Assembly (NCBI RefSeq): GCF_009727055.1
Contig: NC_052359.1
Location: forward strand, 17,298,685-17,362,684
Source: Benincasa hispida
Lineage: Eukaryota > Streptophyta > Magnoliopsida > Cucurbitales > Cucurbitaceae
Direction: 5' to 3'
Length of the DNA stretch: 64,000 nucleotides
Of this stretch, positions 21,711 to 32,667 are shown piece after piece (the first letter of the stretch is position 1; each line of letters begins with the position of its first letter). A program made the translations under genes and the position numbers. The notes below the pieces were generated by a model that saw only the letters and a program-made list of their open reading frames with translations, had not been told where the DNA came from and did not search any database.

Positions 21711-23396
21711 CTGCAGCCACTATTGCGATATTTTCTTCCTCAATTTGTTCCTCTTTCAATCTTTGTGGAGTTACTGGTGGTTGGACTTCTTCTGACCTAA
21801 GATCCAGAGGCTTAAGGGTGGACGCAACTTCAGGGTCTATTTTCTCGGGCTTCTCCAAACTATAGGTCAGCAGGTCTTCGGTTATCACCGCACTCAAGTT
21901 GGTCGCAATGCGTTTCTCCTTTACTTCTGCAATCGTGTCGTCACTTAGCAAGGAGACTACTAAGCATTATTCCTTCCCATTACCCCCAGCATTGTGAGGG
22001 AGCTCAATTGAGCTCGGCAACGCTCCTTGCTGTCTATTTTTCATCCCACTCGCAATCTGGCCCATCTGTAATTCAAGATTGTGGATGGACGTGGCCTGAC
22101 TTTGAAACACCGTCTCATTTTTCTCTATATACTGCTTCAATAGACTCTCCAAAGAAGAGGATTGCGGTGGTTGTTGTGAGCTACTTGCTTGATTGCTCGG
22201 TTGACCGTTGTTGTGTTGAAAGAATCCTGGTGGCCCTTCTTTTTCTGCCATAGGTTGAAAAATTTGTTGTTGATTCTTCCAAGAAAAATTGGGGTGGTTT
22301 CTCCACCCGAGGTTGTATGTATTGGAAAAGGGATTATCTTTCATGAAGCATATCGACTGTGAGTTTGTTGGGCATTCTTCCATCGGGTAGCATCACCACA
22401 ATGACACAACTTGCAGTCGTTTGAGTAATCGCGCTGACCTGCCCTTTCTTCACTCTCATATTATTAATTGTGATGCCTTGTATTAAGCTCATCATCGCAG
22501 TCATTTAATTTTGTAGGGTTGCGATGGCCTCATTGTTTGTGTCATTTTCTTTGATGCTTAATCTCTGATCGCTTTCCCTCCAATCCTTGTGATTTTTGAA
22601 AATGAGATCATGTATACTCTTAGCCTTCTTATATGTTTTGTTGAGTAGACCACCAGCGACTACCGTATTGTCAGCGGTCTGCAAAGAGGGATTCAATCCT
22701 TGGTAGAAAATTTCCATTTGTAGGCAATCTGGTAAGCCATTGTGTGGACGACTCTTACCAGCCGCTTGAAACTCGCCCAGACATCACTAAGCGATTCGTC
22801 ATCTTCCTATTCAAAATTTTTTATTAATTTCCTTCTCCTAGTGTTCTCAGTTGGTGGAAAATACTTCTTCATAAACTTTTCCACCACCTGTTCCACGAAG
22901 TTATCTCTCTCGGTTCGAGAGAATATGCCCAATTCCTCACCTGATCACACAAAGAAAAGGGAAACAGAGTTAGTCAAACTTTCTCGGTTGACATATTTGG
23001 GAACACAAAAGTGTTGCAGATTTCTATGAAGTTTCAGAGGTGGGCATGCGGGTCTTCGCCATGCCTTCCTCCAAACTGCCCAGCAGCCTGGATCATCTGC
23101 AACATTACCGACTTCAATTTAAACCTTGATCCATCTAGCATTGGCCTCATCATTTCTGAAGAGAAATCGTAGAGGTTTGGTGACGCATAGTTCGGGATGG
23201 GTCTATTGCGGTCATTTGCCAGAAGGATGGGGTTGGCCATTATATTATTCGCGTTAGCGGCCCTTTCTGCCGATTGTTCCGCCATTGTTGGTGTTTCTTG
23301 TTGTAGTTGTTGGCAGTCTCTTAATCTTCTTCTAAAAGTCCTCTCAATCTCCGAGTCATAATTCACCAGAGATTGAGAATCCTGCAAAGAAATCAA
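21711..23396 (-). pseudogene. Element F gag remnant
   Basis: Minus-strand pieces: 23396-23034 with ILLANDRNRPIPNYASPNLY and QAAGQFGGRHGEDPHAHL; a broken core (about 23030-22720); 22717-22505 with MEIFYQGLNPSLQTADN; a degenerate zinc-knuckle region near 22400; 22383-21967 with NPFSNTYNLGWRNHPNFSW and the helical LLKQYIEKNETVFQSQATS block; and a Pro/Glu-rich spacer (21951-21711). It parallels the element A gag domain by domain, which places F in the same Athila/Tat-like group. Multiple stops and shifts. Confidence 0.85.
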
Positions 23397-23427
23397 AGAA
23401 TTACCGTTAATAAACTATTTTGCCGAA

Positions 23428-23445
23428 GTCCCCGACAACGGCGCA
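23428..23445 (-). promoter_or_regulatory. Primer binding site (tRNA-Asp) of element F
   Basis: The minus strand reads TGCGCCGTTGTCGGGGAC, the tRNA-Asp complement with one base missing, seven bases from the LTR edge. Confidence 0.88.
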
Positions 23446-23452
23446 AAAAACT

Positions 23453-25116
23453 TGATACGTTATTTTATTAAATGGAAATATGGATGATATGCGTTGATGG
23501 AATTACGTTGTGCATTCAAAGTTTCCCCAGCAGAATTCAAGTGTAAATTCCCCTGAGTTTCCTGCTAAGTCTAGGGTCAAATACAAGGACTTGTGAAAAT
23601 AGATTGCATTGGTAATTTTGGAGAAATCTTTGCGATAACCAGGAAGATAAATGACGTGTTTGGTTTGTTGTTTCCGTTTATGAAAAAGAAATAAATAAAT
23701 GCGACAGATTTGAGAAACAAAAGTTGTGTTGATAGATGCAATGAGTATGTGATGAACGGGTTAAGAAGATCTTTAGCTAACGTTACTTGAAAATGCGTCA
23801 GACTATGCGATCATGTTACTACCATGCATAGCAAGTCATTTTCCAATGTAAATGCGATGCTCCTAAATCTAGGACGCATGTGTTGCATGCAAAATATCCA
23901 TAGAGCTTATTCCTAAGTCTCTACTTTTGTATTATGCGATGATGCAAAATGCATGAAAGCAAGGTGACCGCATACAATCGGATCCTATCTCTACGATGCA
24001 TTGATAACAAATAGTGCTCATTCCTAAGCGCCTATCTCTTGTATTATGCATTCTAATCTGACTCTCCCGAGCCTAGATTCTGACCTGACCTTCTCAAGTC
24101 TAGATCCTGTCCTTAGACTACCTTCCCGAGTATCCCTAATAGACGAATGAAGCATATAATAACAAGATAATCGCAAAGAATGAAGATTCCCTAGTTGTGC
24201 TAGCTAAATTCTCCTCAACTCATTCAACTAATTTAGCTACTCATGCGTGAATCACAGAGAGTGAACAGATATAGAGAAAGAAATTCCATTCTTATAAATA
24301 ACTTAAGTACAAAATGCCAATGGAAGTTTAAGGTAGAGAGCCTGGTAGCAATTCCTTGCTGACCAAGGCATTTTAAACTGGAATCTCTATTCTGATCTAA
24401 AGATATTCCAGTTTCTGCAAGCATCGGCTCTCTTCCTGTCTTTGAAGCTTCTGACGCTGTCCCAAACTTACCGGAACGATCTACCGGCATAACTTCTCCC
24501 TCGTGTCCACCTTAAAATGAAAGAAAACTAAAAACGAAAACGTGCGAACTGGAACAAAAAATTGTAAAAGTCGTTAACCCCTTTTCTAAAGAATGCACTT
24601 GGTATTTATAGAGCATCCATGGTGAAAGGAAGCTTCTCTCTCCCGATTATACAGATGGGAAAACTTTAAATCCTGATTGACGCACTGGATAATTGTTACC
24701 GATAAAGCTAAATGTATTTTGTGACCTTTATCGGCTATCAACTTAATTTGGATTCGACTGTCATCAACTTTTTGTCCCATCGCTCTTAATTAGCCTTTCA
24801 CTCGATGCGCCCACCATGTTGCGCTGGTGAATGTTTGCAATCCTTCTCGTGCGAATGTTTGCGAGTACGATCAACGCAAAGTTTTGCGGTGAAGTTATGC
24901 TCGACCAATGAATTCCTATGATCGAAATCTTTGCATTGCGTTAACGTATATTCTGCACAAAAATACAAAAATCAATAGTTCTAATGCGTTGAACGCATGC
25001 GACCGCAAATTATAGAATTTATGCTTAATGGACGCAATTTAACATATCTCATCAACACAATACAACATTGTTTACGAACTTAGCACTATGATAATGTGCA
25101 TTTCTACTCGTTATCA
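23453..25116 (-). repeat. 5' LTR of element F (1664 bp)
   Basis: TGATAACGAG at 25116 to CGTATCA at 23453 (minus). TATA-like tataaata on the minus strand near 24604-24611. Contains the U5 block with CTCAGG / CCACTGGAG hairpin arms around 23515-23565. Confidence 0.92.
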
Positions 25117-25121
25117 GGAAC
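25117..25121. repeat. Target site duplication GGAAC (right) of element F
   Basis: Exact match to 18482-18486. Confidence 0.93.
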
Positions 25122-26527
25122 TCAGCTACACAAGAAGGATCTCACTCCTTTTTCGATGCAGGGGTAAGTAGACAGATGGCTCCTTTAAGAGCTGATTTTG
25201 AGACTTGAACGTTGTGGCGCCACACACCTTCTCTTGGCCCGAGAGATGTTCATACATAGTTGGACTATGTTGTATTGTTCATTAGAGGAATCAATGGTAC
25301 TTCAGGAGTGAGATGTAACTACAAGGGCAACGGTAAATTTGCCCAGCTGTACATACGAGCATCTGTGAAGGGTCATCGTACTCATGATTGGTTATATCCA
25401 ATGGACACAGAAATATATCTGTAGTAAGAAGAGTTCAGTTGTTGGTCTTTAGTGGAATCACTGACAGTTAACGGATGATGAATCTCGTGGCTAAAGAGTT
25501 TAGTCAGCTATTCATGTACCATTGGAGCTTCGAGCCACAGGTCCATTAGGTCACCTGGGTAGCTTGGATAAAATTGAGAACCAGTGTTTGGGTTAATTTG
25601 AAATGTTCAAATTGACAAGATGAAGTACAATTATACATGATATAATTGGAATGGCTAATTATATATGATATAATTGGCTATATGTATGAGATACATTATT
25701 TTGGAGGAAATGAGATATAAATATGATTTATATCAAATATAGAAAAATACTATAGTAGATATATGATATCAAACTATAGAATATAAATATAATATGATTA
25801 TATTTATCAAATAAATTAATTGATTAATTATTTAATAACTAACCAATTTTCACGTTTAGTAAATGGGAACGTGGGTACCGAAGGTTATGTTAACCGGCGG
25901 GATACAAGTTGTTTTTCGTTTTAAATTTGTGTGAGAATTCGGTCGTGCAAAAGAAAACCCGCGCCCAAAAAAGAAATCGTGAAAGACTGATCGGCGAAAG
26001 CCTATACGATAGATTCTCAATCGTCTAAACGATCGTCTAACTCACGCGTTCCCTAAACGATCATACATAAGTTTCCTAAATGATCGTCCCGTTTTTCCTA
26101 AATGATCATGTAGCTTTACTAGACGATAAGCGTCCCCGCTATATGATAGCAAAGTTCTTCTCATGCACGCTTGTCGTCTACACGATTTCGTCTCCTTCGT
26201 CTTCTACCAAACTCACCAGAGCCCACTCTCTGGGTTTTTGACACTGAGGATACCTGGGTCTCCCTATTGGTGGTGTTGTCCCCAACTTCATGTTCGTGTA
26301 GTATCAGACCAGAGACTCGCCGAGGTGCTGGTAGATCAGTGGAGTTCTTCCGCTGTCGTGGGTTCATACATTCGAAGATTGTCTTCCTCTTGTAATGAAC
26401 TCCTTCTCTATGCTTTCTTGTATACTGAGCATGTTGTTGTTGAGTTTTACTATGCATAACTGTTATTTAGAATGTATATCGTTTATATTTCGGTCACTAT
26501 GAAAATTGGAGCGATCTAAACCCGCTC
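25122..26527 (+). repeat. Copia LTR G, right part
   Basis: Continues with the copia LTR words 'ggatctcactcc', 'gacttgaacgttgtggc' and 'ggcaacggtaaatttgccc'. A block of ACGATCGT/GATCAT words occurs at 25975-26170. Two 98-aa frames on opposite strands (26161-26459) overlap almost exactly and match nothing; they are chance frames. The right edge near 26527 is uncertain. Confidence 0.7.
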
Positions 26528-27163
26528 ATGAAATTCTCGTTTTTTAATTCCTTCACTAACTACTCTTGTGAGTTTGTGCAAGAAAATTCCTATCTTTCTC
26601 AAGAAACATGGAGTTTCCAAAAGGATAGCTTCTATTTCGGACATGAGGTTAGAACCACCTTTCACAATCTGTGTGACCTCATTGTTCAGATTACTGATTT
26701 AGTTAGGAGATCGATGAGCCTTGGGAAGATGCATCTTCTGAGAGTACTGAGTTAAATGGTGGAGAGATTCACATTGACGATCCAGTAGAGCCACTAGTTC
26801 TTCGAAATTCCTATCAAGGTAAGACATTGGATTTAATAATGTGTGAACTTGCTAATGGCTTTTCTAATTGTGAGTAGGATTCTATTAAGTTTCACCTGGA
26901 GACTCAAACTCCTGTGTCGGTTAAGGTCTATCGAAACCATGAACTTGCACACTCCATGCGTACACTAGAGAACCATTCAGATCTTCCATTGTCTGTGGCA
27001 CTGAAGCCGATGTAATTAAGGAGTTTCCTTGGACTGACGATGAAGATGATGTTTATTCCATGGCATATTTAGAACAAGTAAGTAGGGATAAGTATGAGCA
27101 CATACCTGACCTCAGGGAATCTCAGGTAAAACAATTAGAGGCTTCCAAGCCTAGAACCATATT
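26528..27163 (+). pseudogene. Element E internal coding remnant (unrecognised)
   Basis: Broken frames with an acidic, Glu/Asp-rich character (EPWEDASSEST-like, DDPVEPLVL, MCELANGFSNCE) resembling the spacer between gag and pol in plant gypsy elements. No catalytic motif. It is presumed to continue the ORF cut at 17866. Confidence 0.4.
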
Positions 27164-28162
27164 TTGACCTGGAATTTCTTGCATCTTTGATTATTGCTTG
27201 TATTTTCCTTATGAGTCAGAGACATTTATTGAGTTTTTTCTTTCATTCAATTCTTTTGGGTCCTTTGAGTCTTTTAATTCTTTTTTTTTCCTTTTTTTTA
27301 CCAAATATTAGAAAATCAAAATTCGAATTGTTTGGTTCTCAAGAGAGGATGAGTTCTCTTATAGCCCATCCAGGCTATATAGATTCATCCAAGAGAGGAC
27401 CGGAGAAATATGAGAATTTTTACGTACTTTGAAAAGCATAAGAGACGGGTCCCGTCGAGCAATCGATGTTAAAAATTTATCCTTCCTGGAGGTAGCCAGG
27501 CGTCAAAAATAAAACAAAATCTTTAAGTTTTCTTTCAATAAACAATTTCTTTTTTTAAGTTTTTCATTTTAGATTTAAATTTTTATTAAAATTAATTTTG
27601 ATTTTTAGAGTAAATTTTATAAGTTTTGTTTCTAGATTTGATTCAAAAAAAAAAAATTAGGGCATAGCGTTGCAACATTGGGCAACCAGAGTCGCGACGC
27701 TGCAAGGTAGAATCGCGTTTTAAACACAGATTCTGCCATTCTTGATTATCATCCTTCTTCTTCAACACTGTTTCTCTCAAATTTTCTTCCCACCTCTCAT
27801 CGACTCTTCATCCCCACTTCAAATCCAAGCTATTTTTCTTCCAAACTCTTCAATTCCTCAGAGAAATATTATCTTGAATGTGATTTGAGTTATGCTTAAT
27901 GGAAATTTAAATTTTGTTTGATGAGAAATCTGAATTTTGCTTGAATAATGCTTGATTTGTTTGAAAAGAATGAATTTTGCTTTTGAATTATTGTTGAGTC
28001 TTGGATAATTAGCAATAATATGCTCGGGAATTTTTCTGCTTGCAGGTTTCTAAATCGATTAGAGGTGTAAGATTATTTTGTTTTAGAGTCTTTTAGAAGA
28101 GTGAATTAGGATTTTCTTAGGTTTCAACTCTTATTCTATGAGTTTTTCTTAGAATATTCTTC
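27164..28162 (+). other. Element E noncoding spacer
   Basis: Oligo-T/oligo-A-rich sequence with a 'ttccttcctggaggtagccagg'-type stretch near 27480-27505 and GTTGCAAC words near 27668. No domain seen; it ends at the ATG of the next ORF. Confidence 0.5.
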
Positions 28163-28990
28163 ATGAGTCCTAAGCCTAAGAAGGGAATATATCTTCCGAC
28201 ACATCTCGAGTCTAATAACCCTAGGTTTGTTTCAAAGGGAGCTGAAAGTAGATACCATCAAGTGGTAGCTCTCAAGAACCTAGTGCCAAAGAGCGCTTTG
28301 ACCTTAGAGCCAAATTTCTATCCCTAAATCACTTCAGAAATACGGGAGATAGGATGGGAAGCCTTTGTAGCTAATCCTGGTGACGCTATCGTTCCTTTAG
28401 TTAAATAATTCTATGCCAGTATTGACCTTGGTAGAGATGTATCTTTAGTGAGAGGCGTTAAAGTATCTTTCTCTTCTTCTGGAATTAATGAAACCTTTGG
28501 TCTAGTTCAATTTGATGATGAGTACAGTCGGTTTCTATCTCTACCACTAGACGAAGAAGAGATTATTGAAGCCCTCTATGGGTAAGGAGCTTAATGCACA
28601 CGTTCTTGTGGTGTTGCAATAAGGTTTAGGTCTACGGACATGTTTGTAGAAAGTCAAATCTGGCATGTTTTTGTATGTTCCAAATTAATGCATGTCCTTA
28701 GACTGAACGATATGGCCCAAGATAGAGCCAAGCTTCTTTACTGTCTCATTCAGGTTATGCCCATTAACATCAGGAGAGTAATTCATGCTACTATAAGATG
28801 TGGACGTTGATCTACGACGGGTTTCTTAGGACACCCTAGCTTAATAACCTTGTTATGTCAAGGGTTCGAAGTAGAAATACCCAGAAATGAGGAATGTATG
28901 GGGGTAAAGCTCCAATTTCTAAGACAACCATCTTAGCCTTCTGGGGTCGTGGAGTTGAGGAACTCCACGAACAAGAAGAAGAAAAGCTTA
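28163..28990 (+). pseudogene. 'Putative plant transposon protein' domain ORF in element E
   Basis: An ATG at 28163 opens MSPKPKKGIYLPTHLESNNP. After one stop it continues EIGWEAFVANPGDAIVPLV-stop-FYASIDLGRDVSLVRG, VKVSFSSSGINETFGL, then RAKLLYCLIQVMPINIRRVI and FLGHPSLITLLCQGFEVEIP. This series (GWEAF … FYA … VRG..V.FS...IN … LLY … G.PSLIT.LC) matches, from memory, the plant domain called 'putative plant transposon protein', found as an extra ORF in non-autonomous LTR elements. Its function is unknown. At least four stops make it dead. A related copy with a long coiled-coil N-terminus lies at 36733-39433. Confidence 0.65.
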
Positions 28991-28994
28991 TTGC

Positions 28995-29978
28995 AAAGAC
29001 AACGAAGTGCGTTCTTTATGTGGTGGCCTAGTTTGCGTCATCTTATAGAGAATGTTGATCATGGTTACACCCTTCATTTTTGCTTGCTCCCACAGGCGTC
29101 ATGCGAGCATCCAACTTCGGTTGTGTACCAATCTCAACTTCAAATCTTGATCCTCAGCCAAGTTTTACTTTTGCTGGTCAGAGGAGTTGTCTCTTTTATC
29201 CTCATTTTCTCTCTTCTTTTTTTTCATATTGCGTCAATCCTGGAAACCTACCTTCGTTTTGGCTTGCTCTCATGGGTGTCATGCGAACATCCAACTACGA
29301 GCAGGTTCCTTTCACGACTTAACTTTTGTCAGATTGGGATTTTTGGGAATTTCCCTTGCGCTGACAGCGAAATTTTTATGGATTTTTTTTTATAATAATG
29401 ATGAACGCATTTGTCTGATATTACTGCATTCGCTTGATCGAATCTGATTAGACCTTCCCCACCCCAAAATTTAGAGATGCGCAAGGTCCTCATTGTGTTT
29501 TTTTGGAAAGAATACACAAAACACTTAGTCAAAATTTTGAAAAGAAGGTTTGAGCTGGGTCTTGAAATAGATAAGGTAAAGTAGAGCTATTGCGATGAAT
29601 TGTCCAAGTGTTAGTCAGAAACTGCAATGTATAAAGAAATATTGCTAAAGGTATGCATACTACTCATCATGGCAGCGCAATTAACAACGCAAAATAAAAG
29701 ACAAGAATTACCGCAATAATTAACAAAGGATGATAAGTAAACAGGCTAACGCATATCAAAAGAATAATTACTCAGTTGTATAAAATTTGGCTAAGTATAC
29801 AAAGAATTACAAACATCGCAACACAAAATTTTTGCATGTACAAAAGAATTCAAGGTATAGCTTCTATATAAAAAATAATAATAAAGAATTCAGCTTGCTC
29901 TTCGCGATAAACAGACAGTATAGTAGAGATCTGTCCTGCAAAATACCAAAAGAATATTCAACACTAAACCGTTACCAA
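28995..29978 (-). other. Internal 3' region of gypsy element J
   Basis: Minus-strand noncoding region homologous to 39590-40440. It holds two copies of the conserved motif (29068-29120, 29247-29306) and a tract-like 'taaattttggggtgggg' complement near 29458-29472. The left boundary at ~28995 is abrupt; the 3' LTR is missing. Confidence 0.7.
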
Positions 29979-29996
29979 ACTCCGGCAACGGCGCCA
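29979..29996 (-). promoter_or_regulatory. Primer binding site (tRNA-Asp) of element J
   Basis: The minus strand reads TGGCGCCGTTGCCGGAGT, near-perfect complement to the tRNA-Asp 3' end. It lies within ~100 bp of sequence that belongs to the element's 3' region, so gag and all ORFs are deleted. Confidence 0.9.
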
Positions 29997-30002
29997 AAAA
30001 CT

Positions 30003-32000
30003 TGTTGAACATATAAAAATAATATAAATGTTTATGCATTATCTTGCTTATGCACTACTGATGAATGATTGAATGATATAAGTTCCCAAAAACTTGTAAT
30101 ATTGAATTTGTAAATCTTTATCTATATGTAATGTGTTGCTTATGAATGAATATGAATATGATGCTCTATGCGCTCAAGTGCTTGGCAATAAAGATATTGT
30201 TGCGATACTACGTTCTAGGTGTATGCGTTATTGGTAATATGCTTCTAGTATGCGATGATGTAGTGCGTGTCACAAGTTTTCTTACGCTGGAACCAAGTAT
30301 AATTCCAACGCAAGTTTCTCAGAATGACCTGAGGTCGAACACGGGGATTGTTGTTGTTTAGATGCAATACTAATGTTGTAAATGCGACCGGTTTAACATG
30401 AAGAATAAAGAATTGGTTTGTGGAGAAAAGTAAATTGTGTTGTAAATAAATTGCGTTAAAGTAAAATGCGATGGTAAGTAAATGACTAAACTACTAATGA
30501 TACAGGGTGAGGACTGGCTGTGAAGTTATACAAAAGAATCTAATGAATGCAGTGGCAAGTCTTGTGAATGAATCAGAAAAAGAATGAGTTGAGGGAAAGG
30601 ACATCGCAAGTTCGTTTATATTATTAAGGACGCAACTAAGGTTCCGCTTTCCCTTGTCTTACACCTTTCAGTGATCGATCGTGTTCCCATACATCTATGG
30701 TGAAATAGGGATGAACGTGATGAACGCAAGGTTGTTTCCATCTCTGGAAATACTTCTCCCTTTAGTAAGGCATTCTTCAAACCTTCTCTCGATAGGCGGG
30801 ATAACATCTTCACTTTTGCTCTCACAGGTGAAGATGTCGTCGAGCATGCTTTAGCTAAACTTAGCCGATTACCTTAACAAGGATTAACTCACTCGCTTAA
30901 TCCTTCCCCTTTTCCCAGGGGATTAATGACACATGATGGAGAAAATGGATGATAAATGTGTGAAAAAGAATAGGCAAATGATAATGATTACGATAATGAT
31001 ATTTAAATCTAGAGATCAACGTTTGATACATGATTGTGAATGAAGGATTAAAGAAAGATGAATACAGTAGATGAATGAAAGAATAGAAACAAATACGGAA
31101 AAGAGTGTCAATGTCTTGACATAGATCCCGATCGGAGACGTTGTGCTTGCTAGCGTGTGGATGAAATGGAGTGGAAAGCTTCCCTCTCAGGCTTGCTTTC
31201 TAGGTAGAAGTGACCTCTTGCACGGAGCTTCTTCTTCGGGAATGGAAAGAATTTCTTGCTCAGAGACTCACCTTTCAGCCTTGTCTCGTCTTTCTTCTGG
31301 ATTTTCTCTGTATTCTCTCTTCAGACCGGCCTCCTTTCACAATGAATTCAAGGAAGCTATTTATAGACCTCGGCTCTTGTATTGGTGGTCCCACTGTGTA
31401 ATTCTGATAATTTCTGCCATGGTGTAATGGAAAAGTCCTCTCTACTCCTTGATCAATTTGTCAAAATTGTACAATAGAAAAGCTATACACTTGTCAGAAT
31501 CGCCCGCGAATGCATTGCTCTTCGCATCTTCGACTGATCGCCGCATGCGGTGTAGTTGTTTTGATCTATTGTTGATCGCCGCATGCGGTGGAAATGCATT
31601 AATCGCTTGAGTCCTGTCTCTTATACACATCTAGATGTGTATAAGAGACAGATTACCACATGCGGTGGAAATGCGTTGATCGCTTGAATCCATGATCGAT
31701 CATCGCATGCGCTGCAATTGCATTGATCTTTTCGTTCTTGATCGATTGTCGCATGCTGAGTAGATGCGTTGTTCATTTTTTTCCTCGAGCAATTAACGCA
31801 TGCGATGACCTATTTCCTGCAAAACAAAGTCTTGGACATTCCATTTCGCCATCGTAATGGTGTTAGTAGGTGTGTTCACGACACTTTATAATTTTCGTAT
31901 TTCCCAGCCAATTCTTATACTATTGACGCAACTTTTCTTTCTTTATGTCACATAATCTAAATAAAACAGCATAAATAACTTGTATTTCTATAAGTTATCA
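30003..32000 (-). repeat. 5' LTR of element J (A family; contains adapter)
   Basis: TGATAACTTA at 32000 to ATGTTCAACA at 30003 (minus), 1998 bp including 38 bp of adapter. The U3 holds repeated CCGCATGCGG palindromes (31541, 31579 and after the adapter). TATA-like tataaata near 31362 on the minus strand. Confidence 0.88.
31614..31651. other. Nextera mate-pair junction adapter (assembly artefact)
   Basis: Same 38 bp as at 22-59. The flanks ('gcggtggaaatgcattaatcgcttga' type on the left, 'gcggtggaaatgcgttgatcgcttga' type on the right) are near-copies of one U3 repeat unit, so the join was probably made inside a tandem repeat. Confidence 0.97.
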
Positions 32001-32667
32001 AGGGCCTCTGTGTTTTTGGGCGAAATTAACTTTTCGATCAAGTCTGTAATTCGACAAGTTTGAGTTCGTTGAGTCGTTCGTGATGAAGCTTCGGCACATG
32101 GCGATGTAGTTCTCAACGAAGAAGAATACCAAGCATTTGTTGGATCGTATAGCCTCATGTAAACGATCGTTGGGATTTAACTAAGCGATCATTTAGATAT
32201 TTTTTTCTAGATGATCGTGTAGTATTTTCTAAACAATCGTTTATCTAATGCTAAGTGATGGGGTAAATCGTTTACCATATCATGTAGCATTGGTTGCGCG
32301 ATCGCATAGGCACTAGAGGTAGACGATCATAATAGGAGCATGCAATGCTCATCGTTTAGTGGAAGGCACGCGCTAGACAATCGCGTAGTTAGCAAGCTTC
32401 ATCGCTTCGTTACTAACTATGTGATCACACGTATGTGATACGGAGACGCTAGCTAAGCGATCGCTTAGGCGATGGTGCTTTGCGGCATCGTAGTCGCTTA
32501 GACGATCGCAAAAGGCGGGCGTTGTACGGAGCATGCTAAGCGATCGTGTACTTCAGGCTTCATTGCTTAGTAAAGGTACACGATTGTGTAGTAATAACTA
32601 AATGATCGTTTGGATTTTTCTAGACGATTGTATAGTAAACGCTAAACAATGGTTTAACTTTGGAGCG
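32001..32667 (+). other. Copia leader K, GATC-palindrome region
   Basis: Noncoding. Starts with an 'agggcct' block that matches, inverted, the leader at about 45380. It is followed by more than ten words of the type AACGATCGTTTAG / AGCGATCG. Interrupted at 32668 by a solo LTR. No gene. Confidence 0.65.
32663..32667. repeat. Target site duplication GAGCG (left)
   Basis: Precedes the LTR start TGATAACTTG; repeated at 34540-34544. Confidence 0.93.

Larger units (their letters stand above)
18487..25116 (-). mobile_element. Complete gag-protease-only gypsy element F (6630 bp)
   Basis: The element is bracketed by GGAAC duplications, with both LTRs, a tRNA-Asp primer site, gag, protease and polypurine tract in the right minus-strand order. 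The interior (19843-23452) is only 3.6 kb and shows no RT, RNase H or integrase motif. That resembles the published TR-GAG type of non-autonomous retrotransposon, here with protease kept. It would need RT/IN from a partner element. The LTRs differ at roughly one site in nine over the first ~185 bp by eye, so the insertion is old. Confidence 0.9.

Noticed and set aside
26161..26459. Two 98-aa frames on opposite strands
   Set aside because: They overlap almost exactly inside a copia LTR and match nothing; chance frames.
31442..31630. 62-aa minus frame starting MCIRDR
   Set aside because: Starts inside the adapter at 31614-31651; not a gene.
32150..32667. GATC clusters as a bacterial-type origin or methylation site array
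   Set aside because: The context is a plant retrotransposon leader; no bacterial features anywhere in the window.
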